Notes: a model not told the origin generated them from the letters alone. Positions 1 to 9,183 are shown, counted from the first letter of the stretch. The stretch is 64,000 nt of DNA from Streptomyces althioticus (GCA_014649355.1 BMSW01000009.1:151104-215103), one strand, 5' to 3'. Numbers and translations are program-made.

Positions 1-277
1 CCCCCCCCCGCACAGGCCATGCGCCCGGATCCGACAGACGCGCCTCGTCCCCTTGCGAGAACCGCCCGGCGGCCCGGCCCCGGCCGCACCTGACGGCAGG
101 TCCGCAGCCCGGCGAGGCCCGCTCACGCCCCGCGCACGGCGTCGGCCCGGCGGTGCGGGCCGTGTGGCGGGCCGGTGCGGGGCGCGTCCCGCATGCGGCT
201 CGTGTCCGGCAGCCGGGGGGTGCCCGGCGCGCGTCGGCCGACCCGGGCCGGGAACATGGCCGCCGTACGAGTCGGCG

Positions 278-628
278 TCACGCCGTCCCGTTGATGCGTT
301 CGATCGCCTGGCGGGCCTGTTCGCCCGGAGGGCGGGACGGGAGGGAGGAGACCGAGCCGGTCGTCGACGTCGCGGAGGCGGTGGCCGGCGGGACGGCCGG
401 GGGCTGTTCGCCGGCCGTGGGGCGGGCGTGGGCGGCGGTGGCGCGGGTGGAGCGGAGGCGGTGGCCGACCGCCTCGTCCAGCGTCACCGGCCGCTGGGTC
501 TGCGCGGCGAGCCGCCCCGCCTCCTGGCCGAGCCGGGCGACGTCCTCCCAGGGGAGGCGGACCACGAGCGTCAGCTCGGCCTCGCCGTCGGGCAGCGCGT
601 GCACGGGGACGGTCACTCGGTCGTTCAT
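278..628 (-). CDS. Small conserved-type hypothetical protein, 116 aa
   Basis: I do not recognise a family. The product has a compact N-terminal half (residues 1 to about 60) with alternating hydrophobic and charged residues, including VRLPWEDVARLGQEAGRLA. A Pro/Ala/Thr/Ser-rich, probably disordered tail ends in a short helix-like segment (GEQARQAIERI). There is no signal peptide or membrane segment. The ATG at 628 was chosen because a GAGG purine stretch lies about 10 bases upstream and the same frame further upstream runs antisense to the rhomboid gene. It is divergent from the rhomboid gene across a 132-bp gap. The N-terminal half could be a small binding domain, but that is only a guess. 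Confidence 0.6.
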   Translation of the reverse strand: MNDRVTVPVHALPDGEAELTLVVRLPWEDVARLGQEAGRLAAQTQRPVTLDEAVGHRLRSTRATAAHARPTAGEQPPAVPPATASATSTTGSVSSLPSRPPGEQARQAIERINGTA

Positions 629-760
629 CGCCTGTGTCCTCACGTCGGCCCCGCGGCGCCTTCCCCGCGCCGCGGGCGGTTGAGGGAACATACGCACGGC
701 GGACGGGCGGCGTTCAGGGGCCCGCCGATTCACCTGCGGCCGTCCGGGCACCAGTGGAAT

Positions 761-1585
761 GTGGTCATCCCCGTTCATGACGTGAACCCCGCGCGCCGCA
801 CCCCCTGGGTGACGTACGCGCTGATCATCGCCAACATCGTCGTCTTCGTGGCGCTCACGCCCGGTGTCGTCGGCTCCCTGACCGGGGGCGGCGGCAGCCT
901 GGCGGACCTGTGCCACCTCCAGTCGTTCCTGGAGCGGTGGGCGGTGGTGCCCAGGGAGCTGATCCACCACCAGCTGCCGAACCTGGTGCCGACCGGCGCC
1001 ACCGGTGTGGGCCCGCAGGGCGCCGGCTGCGTGATCGGCCCGCCCCGCTACGACAAGTCGCCCGAACTGAGCGTGCTGACGGCGATGTTCCTGCACGGCG
1101 GCTGGCTGCACCTGCTGGGCAACATGCTGTTCCTCTGGATCTTCGGCAACAACATCGAGGACCGCATGGGGCACGTCCGCTTCCTGCTGTTCTACCTGGT
1201 CTGCGGCTACGCGGCCGCGTACGGCTTCGCGCTGCTGAACGCGGGCTCGGGAGAGCCGCTGATCGGCGCGTCGGGAGCCGTCGCGGGCGTCCTCGGCGCC
1301 TACCTGGTCCTCTATCCCAAGGCACGCGTCTGGGTGCTGGTGCCGTTCCTGATCTTCCTGCCGCTGCGGCTGCCCGCGTGGATCGTGCTCGGCCTGTGGT
1401 TCGGGCTCCAGGCGGTGTACTCGGCCGGCCAGGGCGTCACGGACGCGGGCTCGGTGGCGTACGCGGCGCACGTCGTCGGTTTCGTCGTCGGCATGCTGCT
1501 GGCGTGGCCGCTGAAGCCGGGCACTCCCCCGCCGCCCGAGCCGCGCGGCATGCTCTTCGGCCGGCGGGCCCGGCCCGGCTGGTAG
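761..1585 (+). CDS. Rhomboid-family intramembrane serine protease, 274 aa
   Basis: Rhomboids cleave transmembrane segments of substrate proteins inside the membrane with a Ser-His dyad. The family features are visible: HGGWLHLLGNMLFLWIFG at about residues 112-129 with the conserved His and Asn, the GASG nucleophile motif with Ser171, and the partner His237 in YAAHVVGF. About six or seven hydrophobic helices span residues 16-250, followed by a short proline-rich cytoplasmic tail. The GTG at 761 gives a start MVIPVHDVNP just before the first helix. The frame stays open about 236 codons further upstream, but that extension is low-complexity Arg/Gly sequence over the neighbouring divergent gene. 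No strong ribosome site precedes the GTG, so the exact start is less certain than the function. The substrate is unknown. Confidence 0.88.
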   Translation: MVIPVHDVNPARRTPWVTYALIIANIVVFVALTPGVVGSLTGGGGSLADLCHLQSFLERWAVVPRELIHHQLPNLVPTGATGVGPQGAGCVIGPPRYDKSPELSVLTAMFLHGGWLHLLGNMLFLWIFGNNIEDRMGHVRFLLFYLVCGYAAAYGFALLNAGSGEPLIGASGAVAGVLGAYLVLYPKARVWVLVPFLIFLPLRLPAWIVLGLWFGLQAVYSAGQGVTDAGSVAYAAHVVGFVVGMLLAWPLKPGTPPPPEPRGMLFGRRARPGW

Positions 1586-1655
1586 AACGACCGCCCGCTT
1601 GATCGTCCGCGGGCCTAGACTCCCCCCAGCGGCCCGCCGTTCGATGGGAAGGACC

Positions 1656-3191
1656 ATGTTCGACCACACGTACGAGAACCCGGTGATCAGCGGTTTCCAC
1701 CCCGACCCGAGCGTGTGCCGGGTCGGCGACGACTACTACCTGGTGTGCTCCAGCTTCGAGTACGTCCCCGGGCTGCCCCTCTTCCACAGCCGTGACCTGG
1801 TGCACTGGGAGCAGATCGGCAACGTGCTCGACCGCCCCGCCCAACTGCCGCTTCCGCTCCCCGGCTCGAAGGCGTCCGGCGGTCTCTACGCCCCCACGAT
1901 CCGGCACCACGACGGCCGCTTCTGGGTCGTCAACACCAACGTCGACGGCGGCGGCAACTTCGTCGTCACGGCCGAGCGCCCCGAGGGGCCGTGGAGCGAC
2001 CCCGTGTGGATCGGTCTGGAGGGCATCGACCCCGACCTGGCGTGGGACGAGGACGGCGCCTGCTGGTGCGCCTTCTCCGGACCCGCGGGCGGCGTCAACC
2101 TCGCGCGGATCGACCCGGCCACGGGCGCGGTGGCGGAGGGCCCCTTCCCCACCTGGTCCGGCAGCGGCCTCAAGTACCCGGAGGCGCCGCACCTCTACCG
2201 CATCGGCGACTGGTGGTACCTGCTGATCGCCGAGGGCGGCACGGAGCGCGGCCACGCCGTGTCGGTGGCCCGGGCCCGCTCCCCGCGCGGCCCCTGGGAG
2301 GGCGCGCCCGGCAACCCGCTCCTCTCGCACAGCGGCACCGGCCGCCCGATCCAGAACACCGGCCACGCCGACCTGGTGCAGGCGCCCGACGGCGGCTGGT
2401 GGATGGTGCTGCTCGGCGTCCGCCCGCGCGGGTTCACGCCCGACGTGCACGTCCTGGGCCGGGAGACGTTCCTGACGCCGGTGGAGTGGGACGAGGACGG
2501 CTGGCCGGTCGTCGCGCCCGTGCCGGAGCGTCATCCGGCGCCGGGCGGTGCCTGGCATCCCGTGCAGGACCCGCCCGCCCGCGACGACTTCGACGGGACA
2601 ACCCTCGCCCCGCACTGGATCTCGCCGTTCGCCCGCCCGGAGGGCTCCTGGTCGCTCACGGAGCGGCCAGGATCGCTGGTGCTGCACGCCACCGGCCCCA
2701 CCCTGGACACCCCCGGCTACACGTTCGTCGGCCGCCGCCAGCAGCACCACGACTGCCGCGTCACCGCCCTGGTCGACCCGGGCACGGGACGCGGCGGGAT
2801 CTGCGTACGGCTGGACGAGGCGCACCACTACGAGGTGGAGGCCGGTGACGGGGAGGTGCGTGTCGTGGCGCGGATCGGGCCGCTGAGCCAGACCGTGGCC
2901 CAGCGGCCCGCCCCGCCAGGACCGCTGCTCCTCGGCGTGACCGTCCGCACCTCGGACCTGGTGCCCGCCTCACCCCTGCTCACCGGCGGTCACACCACCG
3001 GCCCCGACACCCTCGCCTTCTGGCTGGGCGACCCCGCCGCCCCGGGCGCCCACCCGCTCGCCGAACTGGACGGGCGGTACCTGTCGACCGAGGTCGCCGC
3101 CGGCTTCACCGGCCGCGTCATCGGCATGTACGCCACGGAGGGTTCGGTCGCCTTCGACTGGTTCGAGTACGTCCCGGCGACCGCCGTGTGA
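1656..3191 (+). CDS. Glycoside hydrolase family 43, beta-xylosidase/arabinofuranosidase type, 511 aa
   Basis: GH43 enzymes are inverting five-bladed propeller hydrolases acting on xylo- and arabino-oligosaccharides. The three catalytic positions are visible: general base Asp17 in HPDPSV, the pKa-tuning Asp125 in GIDPDL, and general acid Glu176 in KYPEAPHLY. Residues from about 330 onward form a concanavalin-like C-terminal domain beginning DDFDGTTLAPHW, as in GH43 beta-xylosidases. There is no signal peptide, so it should act in the cytoplasm on imported oligomers. The ATG at 1656 is preceded by GGGAAGG; an in-frame ATG at 1644 overlaps that ribosome site and is less likely. It lies upstream of a LacI regulator and close to a CUT1 importer, which fits an arabinoxylan-type oligosaccharide locus. 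The exact substrate cannot be read from sequence. Confidence 0.88.
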   Translation: MFDHTYENPVISGFHPDPSVCRVGDDYYLVCSSFEYVPGLPLFHSRDLVHWEQIGNVLDRPAQLPLPLPGSKASGGLYAPTIRHHDGRFWVVNTNVDGGGNFVVTAERPEGPWSDPVWIGLEGIDPDLAWDEDGACWCAFSGPAGGVNLARIDPATGAVAEGPFPTWSGSGLKYPEAPHLYRIGDWWYLLIAEGGTERGHAVSVARARSPRGPWEGAPGNPLLSHSGTGRPIQNTGHADLVQAPDGGWWMVLLGVRPRGFTPDVHVLGRETFLTPVEWDEDGWPVVAPVPERHPAPGGAWHPVQDPPARDDFDGTTLAPHWISPFARPEGSWSLTERPGSLVLHATGPTLDTPGYTFVGRRQQHHDCRVTALVDPGTGRGGICVRLDEAHHYEVEAGDGEVRVVARIGPLSQTVAQRPAPPGPLLLGVTVRTSDLVPASPLLTGGHTTGPDTLAFWLGDPAAPGAHPLAELDGRYLSTEVAAGFTGRVIGMYATEGSVAFDWFEYVPATAV

Positions 3192-3230
3192 GGGCGGCCC
3201 GCGGCCGGAGGGCCCGTGCGCCGGTTCGGC

Positions 3231-3236
3231 TAATCT
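3231..3236 (+). promoter_or_regulatory. -10 element of a leaderless promoter for the LacI gene
   Basis: TAATCT ends seven bases before the ATG at 3244, so transcription would start at or next to the start codon. No ribosome-binding site is present. The same arrangement (TAATCT, seven bases, ATG) recurs in front of the DUF3000 gene at 10643-10648. No clear -35 hexamer is seen. Confidence 0.5.
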
Positions 3237-3243
3237 GTCCCCC

Positions 3244-4287
3244 ATGCCACCCCGACCAGCCGGAACGCGTCCCACCCTGTCCCTGGTCGCAGAGACCGCC
3301 GGTACGAGCGTGCCGACCGTGTCGAAGGTGCTGCGCGGCGGGACCGACGTCTCGGCGGAGACCCGCGCGCGGGTCATGGAGGCCGTACGGGCCGTCGGTT
3401 ACACCCGCAGGGCCCAGGGCAGGAGCGAGGGCGCGCGGGACGAGACGGGCCGGTCCCAGGTCCTCGACCTGGTGGTCACCCACTTCGAGGGGTCGTGGGC
3501 GAACCTCCTCATCGCCGGGGTCGGCCGCGAGGCCGCCGCTGCGGGGCTCGACGTCGTGCTGACGCTGGCCGAGCCGCAGGGCGACTGGGTGTCACGGGTG
3601 CTGCGCAGGCGGACCCTCGGCGTGGTCGGCACGCTGGTCGACCCGGCGTCGCCGCAGTTCGGCGCGCTCTTCGCGGCGGGCGTCCCGGTGGTGCTGATCG
3701 ACCCGATGACCACGCCGCCCGCGGGCGTGACGAGCGTCGGCGTGGCGAACTGGGAGGGCGGCCGCATGGCCGCCGAGCACCTGCTGTCCCTGGGGCACGA
3801 GCGGCTGGGTGTGGTAGCCGGGCACGCCCGCCATCTGTTCAGCCGGGCCCGCGTGGACGGCTTCCGCGGGGCGGCGGACACCGAGACCGGCGGGCGGGCC
3901 ACCGTGACCGTGACCTACGGGGGCTGGAACCGGGCGAAGGCGACGGCCGCCACCCACACCCTCCTCGACGAGGATCCGGGCGTCACGGCGGTCTTCGCCT
4001 GCGCCGACTCGATGGCGCTCGGCGTCTACGACGCGCTGGCCGAGCGGGGCCTGCGGGTCCCCGACGACATCAGCGTCATCGGCTTCGACGACCTGCCGGA
4101 GGCGCAGTACATCACCCCCGGTCTGACGACCGTCCGCCAGCCCAGCACCGAACTGGGCGCGGCGGCGGTCAAGCTGCTGCTCGACCTCTCCCGGGGCGAG
4201 GACGGCGCGTCCCGGCCCCCGGCCCGGATGAAACTGGCGACCGAACTGGTCGTGCGCGCCTCGACCGGCCCCGTGTCACACGGGTGA
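3244..4287 (+). CDS. LacI-family transcriptional regulator, 347 aa
   Basis: This is a sugar-responsive DNA-binding repressor. A LacI helix-turn-helix and hinge occupy about residues 12-57 (SLVAETAGTSVPTVSKVLRG, then AETRARVMEAVRAVGY). A periplasmic-binding-protein-like effector domain follows (about 75-340), including the typical VFACADSMALGVYDAL and DDISVIGFDDLPEAQ motifs. The ATG follows a -10 box directly, suggesting a leaderless transcript. It sits 52 bp after the GH43 gene. It converges on, and overlaps by 12 bp, the CocE-type hydrolase that ends the importer operon. It is the best candidate to bind the 18-bp palindrome in front of that operon (9166-9183); this link is inferred from position only. 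Confidence 0.9.
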   Translation: MPPRPAGTRPTLSLVAETAGTSVPTVSKVLRGGTDVSAETRARVMEAVRAVGYTRRAQGRSEGARDETGRSQVLDLVVTHFEGSWANLLIAGVGREAAAAGLDVVLTLAEPQGDWVSRVLRRRTLGVVGTLVDPASPQFGALFAAGVPVVLIDPMTTPPAGVTSVGVANWEGGRMAAEHLLSLGHERLGVVAGHARHLFSRARVDGFRGAADTETGGRATVTVTYGGWNRAKATAATHTLLDEDPGVTAVFACADSMALGVYDALAERGLRVPDDISVIGFDDLPEAQYITPGLTTVRQPSTELGAAAVKLLLDLSRGEDGASRPPARMKLATELVVRASTGPVSHG

Positions 4288-6012
4288 CGGGACCACGTCG
4301 AGGACGAGCCGGCTCGGCCGCCCGGCCCCTTGGAGGATGGTGTGCTCGGCCGTGAGCGGGGGCGCGAACTCCCCTTCCGGGGCGTAGGTGTTGGTGCCGA
4401 CGTCCCAGCGCGGTGACGAGCTGGGGGCGATGTCGACGCGTATCCGGTGGCCCGGCAGGAAGGTGTGCGCGGTCGACCAGAGGTCCACGCCGATCTCGTA
4501 CGCCCGGCCCGGTTCCAGCGGCCTTCTGCCGCCCCGGCCGGTCACCGGGTCGACGGAGCGCGCCGATCCCCGCCGCACGCCGTCGGCGACGACGCGGGCG
4601 GCGCCGTCGGGGTGTTCGTCGCACAGCCGGACCACCACGTCCGCGTCCGTCCCCGTGGTGACGAGATGGACGACGGCACGGACCGCGCCCATCACCGTGA
4701 GGGGTTCCTCCAGCGGTCCCGTGCGCCAGGAGACGACGTCCGGCCGTGCCTCGACCGCCGTCTGGTCGGCGGGGCCCGCCCCGAACGGCGCGAAGAGCAG
4801 GACGTTCCCGCCGCACGTCGGCACCGGGGACGCCGGGTCGCTGACCAGCCGCCGGCCGCCGCTTCCCGACGGCTCGGGGGCGAGCGCGCCCTCCGGGGTG
4901 AGGAACAGCTCGAGCGGCCGGGCGTCACACGGCGGGAACTCGGCCGTCTCCACCCACCGGTCGGCGCCCATCAGAAACACCCGTACCGGCGGGGGGTTGG
5001 GTGCGTCCCCGCGCAGCACCGCGTCGAACCAGCGCAGGTGCAGCGCGGTGAGGTCCACGGCTTCGGCGGAGGCGTCCGGGCCGAAGTCGAGGCCCGCCGC
5101 CCGGCCGGAGTAGTCGTCGTGCGTCCACGGGCCGACGACCAGCCGGGGCCCCGGCCCGCCCGTGTCCCGCGCGCGGCGCCGCAGCCGCCGGTACAGCTCC
5201 AGGGTCGGGCCGAGGAACACGTCGAACCAGCCGCCGGTCAGCAGCACCGGCACGTCGACCGCGTCGAGCCGGTCGACGATCTTCCCCGCCCGGTGACGCG
5301 GCGAGTCCAGCGGCTCCCGCAGCCGGTCCAGCCCCCAGCGGACGATGCCCTCGGCGTCCCGACGCTCGTGCAGGGCCCCGGCGCGGTACGCCTCGCCCGT
5401 CGCGATCGCCCGCCCGGTCGCCTCGTGACGCCGGCGTTCGGCCTCCCGCTCGCGGGCGGAGGGGAGACGGGTGATCGCGTCCGGCGCGATGGCGTGGTGT
5501 GTCCACGCGAGGGTGCTGCCCAGCTCCGGCACGCCGCCGCGGAAGCGGAAGCCGTCGAGCGCCGACAGCGCGGGCGTCATGGCGGGGGCGAGCGCCCGCA
5601 GTGCCGGGGCGCCGCCGAGCAGTGCGGCGAACTGGGTGTCGGAGGCGTAGGACGCGCCCCACATGGCGACGGTGCCGTCGCACTCGGGGCGTGCCGCGAG
5701 CCAGGCCACGGCGTCGGCGCCGTCCGCCTCCTCCTGGGCGCAGGGGTCGAAGACGCCCTCGGAGCCGAAGCGGCCCCGCACGTCCTGGAGCGCGACCAGG
5801 TAGCCGGCGGCGACCAGCCGGCGGACGTCCAGGTACCCGTCGTCCTCCTCGTGGGTCACGTCGTAGGGGTGGCGGGTGAGGAGCGCCGGCCAGGGGCCGG
5901 TGCCGTGCGGAAGCAGCAGGAGGGTCCGCAGCCGTGTTCCGTCGCGCGACGGGCAGGTCACCTCCCGGCGTTCGGCGACCGGGTCCGGTGTCGGCCGTGA
6001 GGTGACGTGCAC
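4276..6012 (-). CDS. CocE/NonD-family alpha/beta hydrolase, 578 aa
   Basis: Members are serine esterases or X-Pro aminopeptidase-like hydrolases acting on esters or amides. The N-terminal alpha/beta-hydrolase fold contains the nucleophile elbow MWGASYAS with Ser121. The family usually has GxSYxG; here the last Gly is Ser. A likely catalytic His lies in VVGPWTHDDYSG. From about residue 340 there is a jelly-roll XPP-type C-terminal domain. No signal peptide is seen. It is the last gene of an operon with a CUT1 importer (18 bp after the second permease), so it probably removes an ester or acyl group from the imported compound. The physiological substrate is unknown. The 3' end overlaps the convergent LacI gene by 12 bp. 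Confidence 0.82.
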   Translation of the reverse strand: MHVTSRPTPDPVAERREVTCPSRDGTRLRTLLLLPHGTGPWPALLTRHPYDVTHEEDDGYLDVRRLVAAGYLVALQDVRGRFGSEGVFDPCAQEEADGADAVAWLAARPECDGTVAMWGASYASDTQFAALLGGAPALRALAPAMTPALSALDGFRFRGGVPELGSTLAWTHHAIAPDAITRLPSAREREAERRRHEATGRAIATGEAYRAGALHERRDAEGIVRWGLDRLREPLDSPRHRAGKIVDRLDAVDVPVLLTGGWFDVFLGPTLELYRRLRRRARDTGGPGPRLVVGPWTHDDYSGRAAGLDFGPDASAEAVDLTALHLRWFDAVLRGDAPNPPPVRVFLMGADRWVETAEFPPCDARPLELFLTPEGALAPEPSGSGGRRLVSDPASPVPTCGGNVLLFAPFGAGPADQTAVEARPDVVSWRTGPLEEPLTVMGAVRAVVHLVTTGTDADVVVRLCDEHPDGAARVVADGVRRGSARSVDPVTGRGGRRPLEPGRAYEIGVDLWSTAHTFLPGHRIRVDIAPSSSPRWDVGTNTYAPEGEFAPPLTAEHTILQGAGRPSRLVLDVVPSPV

Positions 6013-6030
6013 GGTGCGGTTCCCTTCCGC

Positions 6031-6879
6031 TCAGCCCTTCACCGCGCCGGTGAGGCCGCCGACGATGCGCTTCTCGAAGACCGAGAAGAACACCAGGGCG
6101 GGCAGCATGGCGAGCGAGGTGAAGGCGAGCACCTTCGCGGTGTCCGTGGAGTACTGCGAGGAGAAGACCTGCACGCCCAGCGGCAGGGTGAAGTTGGCCT
6201 GCGAGTTGAGGACGTACAGGGGCAGCAGGTAGTTGTTCCAGCTGCCGACGAAGGCGAGGATGCCGACGGTCACCACGCCGGGCAGCGACAGCGGGATCAC
6301 CATGCGGAAGAAGAACCCGAGCCGGCTCATCCCGTCGAGCGCGGCGGCCTCCTCGATCTCGTTCGGGATGGCCCGCAGGAACGGCACCAGGATGATGACG
6401 GTCGTCGGCAGGCCGAAGGCGATCTGCGGGACGATCACGCCGAGCAGGTTGTCGACGAGACCGAGGTCCTTGATCACCAGGTACAGCGGGGTGATCGCGA
6501 TGACCATCGGGAACATCAGGCCCGCCGCGAACAGCGAGTACATGGCTCCCTTGAACCGGAAGTCGTAGCGGGCGATGACGAAGCTGACCATCAGCCCGAG
6601 CGCGACGATGCCGGCCGTGCTGGCGAGCGCGACGATCAGGGAGTTGGCGAACTCGCCCCAGAAGACCGACGACTTGAGGACGGCCATGTAGTTGACGCCG
6701 ACCCAGGGGTCGGGCAGCGCGGCCGGGTCGGTGGTGATCTGGGCGTTGGTGCGGAAGCCCCCGAGCACGATGTACACCACCGGCGCGACGCAGACGCCGA
6801 CGAGGAGCAGCGCGACGAAGTAGGTGACCGGTCCGCCGTCGCGCCCGGTGGGCTTCCGGGAGATGGTGGTCGCGCTCAT
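6031..6879 (-). CDS. Carbohydrate ABC transporter permease, MalG-type, 282 aa
   Basis: This is the second integral membrane subunit of a CUT1 sugar importer. Six hydrophobic helices are visible, and the cytoplasmic coupling loop has the EAA motif in the form EIEEAAALDGMSRLGFFFRMV. The C-terminus GGLTGAVKG is typical of MalG-type subunits. The start codon overlaps the stop of the preceding permease as TGATG, indicating translational coupling. No ATPase is encoded in the operon. In Streptomyces such importers are commonly energised by the shared ATPase MsiK, which would be the expected partner here. Confidence 0.9.
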   Translation of the reverse strand: MSATTISRKPTGRDGGPVTYFVALLLVGVCVAPVVYIVLGGFRTNAQITTDPAALPDPWVGVNYMAVLKSSVFWGEFANSLIVALASTAGIVALGLMVSFVIARYDFRFKGAMYSLFAAGLMFPMVIAITPLYLVIKDLGLVDNLLGVIVPQIAFGLPTTVIILVPFLRAIPNEIEEAAALDGMSRLGFFFRMVIPLSLPGVVTVGILAFVGSWNNYLLPLYVLNSQANFTLPLGVQVFSSQYSTDTAKVLAFTSLAMLPALVFFSVFEKRIVGGLTGAVKG

Positions 6880-7820
6880 CACACGGTCCCTTCCGTGACG
6901 GCGCCCTTGAGGTCGCGGCGCAGGACGAAGCGCTGGTAGATCAGCGCGACGACCAGCGAGATCACGAACAGCACGACGGCGACGGCGCTGCCGTAGCCGT
7001 AGTTGCCCGCGTTGCGGCCCTGGGCGAGCATGTAGATCGCCATGGTGGAGGTCCCGGCGGTGCCCGAGACGTACTGGCCCCAGATGATGTAGACGAGGTC
7101 GAACAGCTGCAGCGAGCCGATGATCGACAGGAACGCCCAGATGCGGATCGTCGGTCCGAGCAGCGGCAGGGTGATCCGGCGCTGGATCTGCCAGTAGGAG
7201 GCGCCGTCGATCTGCGCGGCCTCGAAAATTTCGTCGGGGATCGACTGCAGGCCGGCCAGCATCAGGATCACCGCGAAGCCGAGGTACTTCCAGGTGATGA
7301 CGGCCATGAGCGTCCAGATGGCCAGATCCGGGTCGGATATCCAGTCGGCCTCCAGCGAGCCGAGCCCGATCCCGCGCAGCAGCCCGTTGACGGCGCCTTC
7401 GCTCTGCAGCATCAGGCTCCAGCCGGTGCCGACGATCACCTCGGAGATGATGTACGGCACGAAGACCAGGACGCGGATCGTGGAGCGGCCGCGTATCCGC
7501 CGGTTGAGCAGCAGGGCGAGACCGATGGCCAGCGGCCCCTGGACGGCCAGGGACATCACCAGGATCAGGCCGTTGTGCCACAGGACGTCGTGGAACGCGG
7601 GGTCGGTGAGGATCAGCCGGTAGTTGTTCAGGCCGACCCAGTCGGTGGGGTCCCCGTAGCCCTTCCACCGGTAGAACCCGTAGTAGGCGGCGAGCGCGAC
7701 CGGGAAGATCACGAACGCGAGGAACACGATGACCGCCGGTGCGGACAGGACGGCGATCTCCAGTCGCGTCCTGCCCCGGCGGCGTGCGGTCGCGCGCCGC
7801 GGGGCGAGGGTGTCGCTCAT
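6879..7820 (-). CDS. Carbohydrate ABC transporter permease, MalF-type, 313 aa
   Basis: This is the first membrane subunit of the CUT1 importer. It has an arginine-rich N-terminus, six transmembrane helices, and the EAA coupling loop near IFEAAQIDGASYWQIQRRITLP. Its stop overlaps the start of the downstream permease by one base. It begins 10 bp after the binding-protein gene. The genes for binding protein, MalF-type and MalG-type subunits and hydrolase form one transcription unit reading right to left. Confidence 0.9.
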   Translation of the reverse strand: MSDTLAPRRATARRRGRTRLEIAVLSAPAVIVFLAFVIFPVALAAYYGFYRWKGYGDPTDWVGLNNYRLILTDPAFHDVLWHNGLILVMSLAVQGPLAIGLALLLNRRIRGRSTIRVLVFVPYIISEVIVGTGWSLMLQSEGAVNGLLRGIGLGSLEADWISDPDLAIWTLMAVITWKYLGFAVILMLAGLQSIPDEIFEAAQIDGASYWQIQRRITLPLLGPTIRIWAFLSIIGSLQLFDLVYIIWGQYVSGTAGTSTMAIYMLAQGRNAGNYGYGSAVAVVLFVISLVVALIYQRFVLRRDLKGAVTEGTV

Positions 7821-7830
7821 GTCTGTCCGG

Positions 7831-9123
7831 TCAGCCCTTCTCCGCCGCGGCCTTGACGTCCTTGACGATGTCGGCCGCGGTGCCCTTGCCGGCCAGCAGG
7901 TTCACCACGGCGATGTTCATGGCGTTGCCGACGTTCTGGCCGTACATGGTGTCGAGGAACTGCATGGAGTAGGCGGCCTTGTTGAAGGCCTGCAGCGCCG
8001 AGATGTTGTACGGCTCCTTGACGACGTCCTGGGCCTCCTTGTTCACCGGGATGGTGTCGAACGCCTCGGCGTACGCCACCTGCTGCTCCTTGGTCACCGT
8101 GAACTGGAGGAAACCGAGGGCGGCTTCGGGCGCGTTCTTGGACAGGGAGTAGCCGCCGGCGCCGCCCATGATGGCGGTGGGGTCGCCCTTGCCGCCGGGG
8201 ACGGCCGGGAAGGGGAACCAGCCGAGGTCGGGGAGCGGCTTCTTGTCCGGGGTCAGGTCGGCGATGACGCCCGGGTTCCAGTTGCCCATGAGCTCCATGC
8301 CGGCCTTGTGGTTGGCGATCAGGCCCGCCGACGACCCGGCGCCCTGCTGCGAGGAGGCCGTGAGGAAGCCCTTCTGGAAGGGGTCTTCGCCCAGCAGCTC
8401 CGCGAGGTCGTCGCCGGCCTTCGTCCAGCAGGGGTCGTCGAAGGTGAGCGACTTCGCCGACTCCTGCATGGTCTCCTGGCTGCACTCGCGCAGGGCGAAG
8501 TTGTAGTACCAGTGCGCGGCCGGCCAGGCGTCCTTGGCGCCGACCGCGATGGGCGCGACCTTGATCGCCTTCAGTTTGGCGACGGCGTCCTTCAGCTCGT
8601 CCAGGGTCGTCGGCGGAGCCGTGATGCCGGCCTTCTCGAAGAGGTCCTTGCTGTAGTAGATGCCCTCGGGCTGGGTGTCGAGCGGCATCGCGTAGACCTT
8701 GCCGTCGATGGAGGCGCCTTCGAGGGCCGCCTCGCCCACGTTGGCCCGGTCGGTGTCGGTGAGCTCCAGCTCCTTGATCTGGCCGGCGTCGACCATGGCC
8801 TGCATCTTGCCGCCGCCGCGCTGGAGGAAGATGTCCGGCGCCGAGCCCGAGTTGAGGGCGTTCTGCAGCTTGCCGTCGAGGTCCTCGTTCTGCACGGTCT
8901 GGATCTTGATCGTGACGTCGGGGTGCAGCTTGCGGTACTCCTTCGCGGCGTTCTGCCAGAACACCAGGCCGCGTCCCTCCATCGCGTTCGTCCAGACGGT
9001 CACCGTCGCCTCGCCGCCGACCGCGCCGTCGTCGTCACCGCCACCGGCGCATCCGGCGGCGGCGAGTGCGAGGCAGCACAGGCCGATCGCGGCAGCCGTC
9101 GCGCTGCGGGTCTTCCTCGTCAT
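7831..9123 (-). CDS. Extracellular sugar-binding lipoprotein of a CUT1 ABC importer, 430 aa
   Basis: The solute-binding protein captures the sugar outside the membrane. The ATG at 9123 gives a lipoprotein signal peptide with lipobox LAAAGC (Cys25) and is preceded by AGGAG at good spacing; an upstream GTG at 9147 lies before this ribosome site and is less likely. The mature protein starts with an acidic/glycine linker, followed by a type-1 solute-binding fold (VTVWTNAMEG, ADGQIKELELTDT-type segments, IPVNKEAQDVVKEP). It is the first gene of the operon and is preceded by a perfect 18-bp palindrome that probably serves as operator. The ligand cannot be assigned from sequence. The nearby GH43 enzyme suggests xylo- or arabino-oligosaccharides. 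Confidence 0.88.
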   Translation of the reverse strand: MTRKTRSATAAAIGLCCLALAAAGCAGGGDDDGAVGGEATVTVWTNAMEGRGLVFWQNAAKEYRKLHPDVTIKIQTVQNEDLDGKLQNALNSGSAPDIFLQRGGGKMQAMVDAGQIKELELTDTDRANVGEAALEGASIDGKVYAMPLDTQPEGIYYSKDLFEKAGITAPPTTLDELKDAVAKLKAIKVAPIAVGAKDAWPAAHWYYNFALRECSQETMQESAKSLTFDDPCWTKAGDDLAELLGEDPFQKGFLTASSQQGAGSSAGLIANHKAGMELMGNWNPGVIADLTPDKKPLPDLGWFPFPAVPGGKGDPTAIMGGAGGYSLSKNAPEAALGFLQFTVTKEQQVAYAEAFDTIPVNKEAQDVVKEPYNISALQAFNKAAYSMQFLDTMYGQNVGNAMNIAVVNLLAGKGTAADIVKDVKAAAEKG

Positions 9124-9165
9124 CGGGCGCTCCTGATCTGTCGACACAAGTGATCCAAATGCTGA

Positions 9166-9183
9166 TTAGTTTGCGCAAACTAA
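9166..9183. promoter_or_regulatory. Perfect 18-bp palindrome, likely LacI-type operator
   Basis: TTAGTTTGCGCAAACTAA is a perfect palindrome with the central CG typical of LacI-family operators. It lies 43 bp upstream of the binding-lipoprotein start. An imperfect second copy (AGTTTTCGCAAGTT, 9243-9256) lies about 70 bp further upstream. The LacI regulator at 3244-4287 is the obvious candidate ligand, by position. Confidence 0.65.

Noticed and set aside
53..760. 236-codon N-terminal extension of the rhomboid gene
   Set aside because: The extension is Arg/Gly/Pro-rich, overlaps the divergent small gene and has no counterpart in rhomboids. The GTG at 761 starts right before the first helix.
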